Origin: Proteles cristata cristata
Taxonomy: Eukaryota > Chordata > Mammalia > Carnivora > Hyaenidae
Reading direction: 5' to 3'
DNA length: 64,000 bases
Assembly: GCA_017311185.1 (NCBI GenBank)
Contig: JAESUZ010005106.1
Location: 372,001-436,000 of the forward strand
Shown: positions 57,011-64,000 of the stretch, one piece after another
How the letters are laid out: every line of letters starts with the position of its first letter
Numbering within the stretch: the first letter of the stretch is position 1
Program-made: the position numbers and the translations under genes
The notes under the pieces: model-generated
What the model was told of the DNA's origin: nothing
Database searches by the model: none
What the model saw: only the letters and a program-made list of their open reading frames with translations

Positions 57011-57594
57011 GATAAAAAGAGAAAGAGATCTACTTGGACATAGCAGTCAAACTTGTAAGACCTTAAAATGTTCCCTATCTTGTACTAATCTTCCATTCTG
57101 GTGCTTAGAAATTTCCAAACAGCAGCCAGTCATGGTCTAAATGCAGCTTCTAGTGTGTTTTGTTTGGCCAACGTAATATTTTTTAAAAAAATAATTCAAG
57201 TGAGCATAGTTCTCTGGCTTGCTCCAGGTCCCATCTCTCCCCATTGCTTCTACTGAGCTTTGACTGTACATTTAATGCAATCCGCCTGGTTGGCCCTTAC
57301 CAGCATTTCAATTTTTTAACTCTTGACTCAATCTTCAAAATACTTGAGGAAACAGATTAGATCCTCTCCCTCTTTATTGTGATAAATACACAAGTGTGTA
57401 TGAAAGAAAGCATATCATCGGCTGCTTGCAAGGTAGAAGAATGTAAGTCTGCCAACTCTTCAAGTAATAGCTTGGGCCTCCACAATGACTTCAGCCACTC
57501 AAGAATCCTAATGGAGAATCTGAGACTGGAGATACAGAGGTGAATATTCAGACTTGAAGCACTCACACATGAACGACTGGGATTCATGTCCCAT
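57011..57594. other. unrecognised DNA
   Basis: Nothing recognised. Confidence 0.45.
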
Positions 57595-57607
57595 TTAAAA
57601 GACCAAG

Positions 57608-57827
57608 GGGGGCACCTGGGTGGCTCAGTCGGTTAAGCATCCGACTTCGGCTCAGGTCATGATCTCACGGTTCATGGGTTCGAGCCCCATGTTGGGCTCT
57701 GCGCTGACAGCTAGCTCAGAGCCTGGAGCCTGCTTCAGGTTCTGTATCAACCTCTCTCCCTGACCTTCCCATGCTGTGTGTGTGTGTGTGTGTCTCTCTC
57801 TCTCAGAAATAAAAAATTAAAAAAAAA
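57608..57827 (+). mobile_element. SINEC with a (TG)n insertion
   Basis: Forward copy: gacttcggctcaggtcatga, ctgacagctagctcagag. A (TG)n tract lies at about 57774-57792. TSD ttaaaagaccaag at 57595-57607 and 57828-57840. Confidence 0.97.
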
Positions 57828-58572
57828 TTAAAAGACCAAGAGCACTAACATGTAGCTGGGAATATTTACCAGCCATAAAGCTGGTGAAGGCCTACCTAGA
57901 AAGCTTGTGAGTAACTAAGGAGACATACAAGACATTACGGATATGCTAGGTTAGGTCATCACGCATCAGAGTTTGTTAAAAAAAACATCATGACGGCTTA
58001 AATGGGGAACTCAGAGTAATTACAGTTGGGCCTCTGCTTTAAGAAACCCTGAAATTACAAGTCGGATAAATTAGGAGAGCAGTTCCTTGACAAAATGGTT
58101 TCCTCCAGGAAAACAGAAGAGCAGACCACGTTTTTATTCACAAAGCAAGGCTCCTGGGTCCCTTTGAATATGTATGTTTGTACAGGATTTATCTCATGTT
58201 TTAGTCCAGAAGGATTTACAAAAAAGCCTATAATAATCCATAAAATACAGCCAGGTGATGTAAAATAAAGGACTTCTTACCTCTCAAACCAGAGAGAAAT
58301 CAGCCAGGTTAGAACGTCAGATTTTTCCTAGCTAATATTAATACCTCCCAAGTTCTCCATTTCCCACCGTATAAAAAGAGTAAAATAATTTTGCATACAG
58401 CAGGGGCTGGTTGAGGGATTAAATTACACAATCCCCAAAAAGCGTGCAGTACGCTGATCATAATAAGAGCTATTTTTGTTATTAGAACTCCTAAAAAATG
58501 AGACAGATCATATAACATAAAATGATAGTGTCAGGAGCCAGGGCCAAATGAGGATCAGAAATGAAGTCAGTC

Positions 58573-58808
58573 TAAGGGGCGTCTGAGTGGCTGAGTCAGT
58601 TGACTGAGTCTGGATTTCAGCTCAGGTCATAATCTCACAGTTGTGGGATCAAGCCCTGCATCGAGCTCTGTGCTCACAGCATGGGGCCTGCTTGGGATTC
58701 TCTCTCCTCTCTCTGCCCCTCCCCTGCTCACGCACATGCACATGCTCTCTCTCTTTCAAAATAAAATAAAGTAGGGGAAAAAAGAGGAAAGGAAAAGAAA
58801 AGAAAGAA
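58573..58808 (+). mobile_element. SINEC, older type, GAAA-rich tail
   Basis: 'ggggcgtctgagtggctga', 'ctcacagcatggggcctgc', tail with (GAAA)n at about 58790-58810. TSD agaaatgaagtcagtc (16 bp) at 58557-58572 and 58809-58824, perfect. Confidence 0.97.
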
Positions 58809-58824
58809 AGAAATGAAGTCAGTC

Positions 58825-59864
58825 CAGAAGTCTCTACAAAATGTTAAGCAGTTTCTCCCCTGGTGGTGGAATTACAGGTGTTTTATTTTATTCTCCCCCT
58901 TGATCCTGATTTATCCCCTTGTTTTAATATTGCTTTTATCATGAGATAAAACAAGAAAGCAGTTTCCATTTGGGGTGAAGAAATTTAGGGGAAGTTCAGG
59001 TGTATCTGAAATTGTAAGTCAAGGTCAAAACTGGATTCTACTCTCAAACACTTGATTTCATGCACCCCCTGAGGAGATAAGCCCAGCACCCTGGGCACCC
59101 TTGCAATTACAGATCTAAATTTGCCCGTCCAGGACTACTGAGCTCAAAGCTGCAGCAGGAAAGTCGAAGGTGTTGATGACCACACCAGGCAGGCTCTCAC
59201 ATGGTAAAGCCACTTGGGGCCCTAAACTCCCACACATTATACTATAAGTAAAGCACTTTCAAGACCACCCACATTCACACTAACAGTCAACATACAGGGG
59301 AAATCAAGAATTTTCATGCAGTACTGTCATCGTGCCCAAATTTCATGCCTTCCCTTTGCTGACCTTTGCTCTTTGCCTAACTTCAAAGCAGTGAGCACAG
59401 GAGACTCATCTACATTTTTATAGTTGACCAATAAATCTGACCCTTTTATTCTCAAGTAGACCAATAAAGCATTTATTTACATGTGGAATCATTTATAAAT
59501 AGATAGGGTATTTTATTAAACTCATAAAGATATCTCAGAACAAACACCATCTTTCCAAGTACAATGGATAAATTTCCAGGCTTTAGATTTGCTTGGGATT
59601 AGCTCTTTCTACCACTTGACCTGATCAACAGCCATAAGGCCATTTATTTCATTAAATTTCATCTAATAGAGACTTTCAGGTTAATGTTCTCTGACTTATA
59701 CAGCCATAATTACAGATTATATTTATTTTGAAATTCACATTTTCCCCCGAGGGCACATTCCTCTTTAAACCAGGTTGAAAAAAAATTTTAAGAATGAATT
59801 AAAATCTTTTTAAAATTTAAAAGAATTTTAAATTAATTGTTAAAAATGTTCCAGTGGCTTTTGT
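58825..59864. other. repeat-poor tract, part possibly conserved
   Basis: No repeat recognised. 59440-59790 is AT-rich with homeodomain-type cores (e.g. 'gccataattacag' near 59703) and no low-complexity runs. A regulatory role is only a guess. Confidence 0.3.
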
Positions 59865-59985
59865 TTCTAAAATGTGCCAGACACTTGCTAGGCCCTGGGA
59901 AAATGACATAAAACACACACAGTCCTTTCCTTCATGGAGTGTACAGTGCAGATGGGAAAGTGCCTGTATGGTCACACAAGCTGCA
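59865..59985 (-). mobile_element. L2 LINE 3' end, antisense
   Basis: 'aaatgtgccagacacttgc', 'taggccctgggaaaatgac' and 'ccttccttcatggagtgta'. Confidence 0.75.
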
Positions 59986-60104
59986 TATTCTAAGGCATGG
60001 TGCCCAGAGAGCAAATATGACGGCCATGACAATGCACTGTTTGCACACCTGACTGCAGGGAGCATAGCTCACTGACTGTCCTGATTACTGCTCCTCCAGA
60101 TCTT

Positions 60105-60420
60105 TTGGCCAATGGATGAGCATAGTAGGGAGCATTCTGTGCCTCCAGTAGGCAGGTTGTACTTGAGGACACGTTATCGGCCTCACTGAAGTTTCTTGGA
60201 GCCGTGCAGAGTCTGAGACTCTTCCCACTCCTCCTTCCTTCTCCTTCATCTTTCATAGGAGCCAGACCTGCATCCCAGTCTGAAGGCTCTCTCCATCTAT
60301 TCCTGCTTCTCCAGCTCCTCCTGCCTTGAAACTACACATGCATTTCCCCTAACAAATCCCTTGCACATCTAATCCCTTTTGACATCTGCTTCTTAGAGGA
60401 TCTGAACTAATACAGCATAT
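60105..60420. other. possible ancient repeat, unassigned
   Basis: 'ctcctgccttgaaactaca', 'atctgcttcttagaggatc' recall a widespread old repeat end; not assigned. Confidence 0.35.
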
Positions 60421-60429
60421 GAGAGAGGA

Positions 60430-60620
60430 ACATGCCAATTTTTAGAAGCCAGGGAAGACTTCTGCAAGGAGGTGCTAACCGAGAGATGAGTGTAAGTAGA
60501 ATGTAATGAAGCCAAGAGGAAGGGAAGAGCATTCCAGATATGTATTAGCATGTGCAAAAGTCCTCCAGTTACAGGAAAGAGTGTGTCCAGATGGAAAGAA
60601 AGGAAGAGAGGAATAAAAGA
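60430..60620 (-). mobile_element. L2 LINE, antisense
   Basis: 'gaagacttctgcaaggagg', 'gagcattccagatatgtat', 'tagcatgtgcaaaagtcct' follow antisense L2. Possibly the same original element as 59865. Confidence 0.75.
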
Positions 60621-61324
60621 ACTTTAGGTGGCTTGCCTAGAATAGAAAGCAGAAAAACAGAGAGAGAATGAGAAAGAAGAAGTTGGAGAAGTGGGCAAGG
60701 ACCAGATAAAGAGACAAAAATAAAAATATCTGTTCCTCCTCTCCATAGCGATGTACAAAAAGGTGCTAGAGTTAAGAAGAAATATGCTGTGTAGCTCAGG
60801 ACCTCATTTAATTTTTCATAAGAATTTATTTACTCATTCAGTTTTAATGTATTACTAAGGAAGCCCAACAAATAACAAAACTAGCTCTGCATAATTTCTC
60901 GGGTCATTGTAACACTTTTGGTAAAGTTAAAGCACTAATACGGTACAGGGCAAGCTGCTGTCATAAAAGACTACAAGAAACAATGGTTTAATTGAGATAA
61001 ACATGTGTTTCTCTTTTATATAATGGTCTAAACAGAAGCAGGTATTCTAAGGCAGGTAAAGAGTTCTATTGGATCACACTGTGATGCATAATGGTGGATT
61101 GGTGTTGCCATCTTTCACAACAGGTTCCAATATGGCAGCTCCAGATGCTGCAGTTTTCTCAATTCTCACTATTGGGAATGGGGGGAGGAAAAAATAGAGT
61201 ATCCTATCAGCCCAAATTTGGAGAATGGACACAGCTGCCTGCAAAGTAAGCTAGGGAAATTAGTCTCTAGTTGGAAACCCACATGCCCATAAAACTTGGA
61301 GGAGTGTTCTATTATTAAAAGGAC
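60621..61324. other. unrecognised DNA
   Basis: It has a purine-rich start (60620-60700). 60950-61150 resembles an unassigned old repeat. No gene. Confidence 0.4.
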
Positions 61325-61383
61325 CAAAGTTAAACAATGGGTCAAAGAAGAAATCAAAAGGGAAATTAAGAAAATACCTTGAG

Positions 61384-61564
61384 GGGCACCTGAGTGGCTC
61401 AGCTGGTTGAGCATCCAACTCTTGATTTCGGCTCAAGTCATGATCTCACATTTAGTGATACTGAGCCCTGGGTCAGGCTCTGTGCTGACAGTGTGGAGTC
61501 TGCTTCAGATTCTCTCTCCCTCTCTCTGCCCCTCCCTCCTTACAAAATAAACTTAAAAAGAATC
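61384..61564 (+). mobile_element. SINEC, older type, nested in L1 ORF2
   Basis: Head gggcacctgagtggctcag, 'gacagtgtggagtctgctt'. TSD aaaatacct-gag type at 61371-61383 and 61565-61576. Confidence 0.93.
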
Positions 61565-62850
61565 AAAATACCTGAGACATAGAAAAACAAAAACACAACA
61601 TACCAAACCTTATGGGATGCACTGAAGGTAGTGCTAAAAGGAGAATTCGTATCTGTAAAGACATACTTAAAAATGAAAAAAAGATCTCAAAATAAACTAA
61701 CTTTATATCTCAAAGAATAGAAAAATAACAAATTAAACCCAAAATTAAAGCAAAGAGGGGGAACAAATAAAGATTACAGCAGAGGTAACTAAATACAAAA
61801 CAATAGAAAAAAATCAAGGAAACTAAGAGCCAGTTTTCTGAAAAATCAAAAAAAAATTGACAAACTTTTAGTGACACTAAGAAAAAAAGAGATAAGACTC
61901 AAATAACTAAAATCAGAAATGAAAGAGGAGATATTACAACCAATGCTACAGAAATAGAAAGGATTATAAGACATTACTGTGAACAATTATATGCCAACAA
62001 ACTGGATGACCTAGAATAGATGAATCACGGAATACACAACCCACCAAGACTGAATCATGAAGAAATAGAAAATCTGGACAGACCAATAAATAGCAAGGAA
62101 AATGAATCGGTTATCAAAAATCTACCCCCAAAAAAGAGCCCAGGACCAGATGGCTTCACTTTGGAGAAATCTGCCAAACATTTAAATAACAATTAACAAC
62201 AATCCTCCCCCAAACTCTTCCAAAAAATTGAAGAGCAGGGAATATTTCCAAATTTATTCAAAGAGGCCACTATTAGCCTGACACCAAAGGAAAACAAAGA
62301 TTTTACAAGAGAAGAGAACTATGGGCCAATATCCCTGATGAACACTGATGCAAAAATCTCAACAAAATACTAACAAATCAAATTCAATAGCACATTAAAA
62401 GAATTAATCCACCAGGAACAAATAGGATTTATTCCTGGAATGCAAGAATTGTTCAACATAAAAAAGCAATCAATATAATATATTAACAGAGTGAAGGACA
62501 AAAGCTCAATCAATGTGGAAAAATCATTTAACAAGATTCAACACCCATCACGATAAAAACACTCAACAAAGCAGGAACAGAAAGAAATTACCTCAACATT
62601 AAAACATACGTGAAAAGCCCACAACTAACATCATATTCAATGATAAGAGACAAAACATTTCCTCTAAGATAAGAAATAAACCAAGGAGATGTTTGTTCTT
62701 GCCATTTCTAGTTAACATAGTATTGGAAGTCCTAGTTAAAGCAATTAGGCAAGAAAAAGAAATAAAGGGCATCTGAAATGTAAAGGATGAAATAAAATTA
62801 TCTTTATTCACAAATGACATGATCTTGTATCTAGAAGGCACTAAAGATTA

Positions 62851-62880
62851 CACACACACATACGCATGCACGCACGCACC
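62851..62880. repeat. (CA)n/(GCAC)n tract
   Basis: Alternating 'acacacacacatacgcatgc' then acgcacgcacc. Confidence 0.9.
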
Positions 62881-62921
62881 GAAATTCTCAGAAGTAATAA
62901 ATAAATTAAGACTGCAGTATA

Positions 62922-63135
62922 GGGGCGCCTGGGTGGCTTAGTCGGTTAAGTGTCTGACTTTCGCTCAGGTCATGATCTCACGGTTCGTGGGTTCGAGCCC
63001 CGCGTCAGGCTCTGTGCTGATTGCCAGCTCAGAGCCTGGAGCCTGTTTCAGTCTGTGACTCCCTCTCTCTCTGACCCTCCCCTGCTCACGCTGTCTCTCT
63101 CTCTCCTAGAAATAAATAAAACATAAAAAAAAAAA
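62922..63135 (+). mobile_element. SINEC, young subfamily, nested in L1 ORF2
   Basis: Carries gactttcgctcaggtcatga and ctagaaataaataaaacat. TSD aaga(c/t)tgcagtata at 62908-62921 and 63136-63149 (13 of 14). Confidence 0.97.
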
Positions 63136-63255
63136 AAGATTGCAGTATAAAAATTGACACACAAAAATCAATTGCATTTCAGTACACTAACAATGAATAA
63201 TCCAAATAACAAGAACACGGTTATATTTACAAAAACATTTTAAAAAATGCATAGA

Positions 63256-63462
63256 GGGGAGCCTGGGTGGCTTAATCGGTTAAGTGTCCGACTTTCGCTT
63301 AGGTCATGATCTCGTGGTTCGTGGGTTTGAGCCCCGCGTTGGGCTCTGTGCTGACTGCCAGCTCGGAGCCTGGAGCCTGTTTCAGTCTGTGACTCCCTCT
63401 CTCTCTGACCCTCCCCTGTTCACGCTGTCTGTCTCTCTCTCTCCTAGAAATAAATAAAACAT
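63256..63462 (+). mobile_element. SINEC, young subfamily, nested in L1 ORF2
   Basis: Carries gactttcgcttaggtcatga. Perfect 18-bp TSD ttttaaaaaatgcataga at 63238-63255 and 63463-63480. It lies only about 120 bases from the previous SINE, in the same orientation. Confidence 0.97.
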
Positions 63463-64000
63463 TTTTAAAAAATGCATAGAAATAAATTTAACCAAGAGTG
63501 AAAGACTTATACATTGAAAGCTACAAAGCACTGTTGGAAGAAGTTAAAGAACATACAAATGAATGGAAAGACATTCTGTATTCATGGATTGGGAAACTTA
63601 ACATTGTTAAGATGTTAGTATTACCCAAATCAATTTAGAGTCAATACAATCCATATCAAAATCCCAACAATTTTTTTTGAATAAATAAAAAAAAAATCCA
63701 TCCTAAAAGTCCTATAAAATCTGATGGGACTCCAAATAACCAAAACGATTTTCAAAAATAAGGACAAAGTTAGAGAATGCTCCTTGCTGATTTTGTGATA
63801 TATTATAAAGCTACAGTAATCAAAATAGTGTCGTACTGGAATAAATACAGACATAGAGGTCATTGGAATAGAGAGCTCAGAAATAACCTTTGCATAAGTG
63901 GTCCAATTATCTTTAACAAGAGTGACAAGATCACTCGACAGGGAAAGGACAGTCTTGTCAACAAATGGTGCCAGGTAAACTGCATATCCACATGAAAAAA

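Larger units (their letters stand above)
61325..64000 (+). pseudogene. old L1 ORF2 (endonuclease end and reverse transcriptase), broken, runs off the window
   Basis: L1 ORF2 sequence in the sense direction: 'ggatgcactgaaggtagtg', 'gagcccaggaccagatggc' (SPGPDG region), 'ggatttattcctggaatgc' (FIPGMQ). The RT catalytic box FADD reads F-T-N-D at 62807-62818, so one catalytic aspartate is lost. Many stops and frameshifts break it, and three SINEs interrupt it. An ORF2 normally has about 1,275 codons; the stretch here spans the middle and continues past 64000. No function remains. Confidence 0.9.

Overview
This window is nuclear DNA from a carnivoran mammal of the cat-like suborder (Feliformia). 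The evidence is 34 copies of a tRNA-derived SINE of the carnivore CAN/SINEC type. Each has a head starting GGGGCGCCTGGGTGGCT, a tRNA-like promoter (A box near TGGCTCAGTCGGTT, B box near GGTTCGAGCCCC), a CT-rich middle and an A-rich tail. About a third belong to one homogeneous, young subfamily (TTTCGCTTAGGTC after the A box, a CTAGAAATAAATAAAACATT-type end). Its differences from the domestic-cat type I remember, together with an L1 3' end reading TTGACAATAAACTATTTGTAA, suggest a feliform other than the domestic cat. That last step is inference.

I found no protein-coding gene, exon, rRNA, functional tRNA or CRISPR array. The long open frames lie inside SINEs, L1s or simple repeats, or match no protein I know. 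The window reads as intergenic or large-intron DNA built from layers of mobile elements.

Oldest layer: MIR, L2, hAT/MER-type DNA transposons and diverged L1M pieces across the whole window. Middle layer: two Tigger2-like elements (30.05-30.35 kb and 45.05-45.79 kb), older L1s (1.9-2.9, 7.9-8.9, 35.5-36.8, 44.5-45.8 and 61.3-64.0 kb) and one ERV LTR at 38.03-38.46 kb. Youngest layer: four 5'-truncated feliform L1s (12.15-13.14, 14.42-14.77, 43.04-43.11 and 46.56-47.08 kb) and the SINEs, most with readable target-site duplications (TSDs).

Layout: 0-9 kb mixes SINEs with old L1 and L2. 9-12 kb holds MIR, L2 and hAT pieces. 12-16.5 kb holds young L1s and a SINE pair. 16.5-29 kb is repeat-poor and includes the longest repeat-free tract (26.36-27.5 kb). 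29-38.5 kb is SINE-rich with L1, Tigger2 and the LTR. 38.5-41.8 kb is mostly unrecognised. 41.8-47.9 kb is a dense nest of insertions. 48-61 kb is L2/MIR-rich. 61.3 kb to the end is one old L1 ORF2 with three SINEs in it.

No undescribed gene system was found. The best points are a 72-bp L1 insertion holding two copies of the L1 3' terminus, three SINE tandem pairs each flanked by one TSD, a SINE with an internal 22-bp tandem expansion, a deep nest at 44.5-46 kb, and two repeat-free tracts that could be conserved regulatory DNA.
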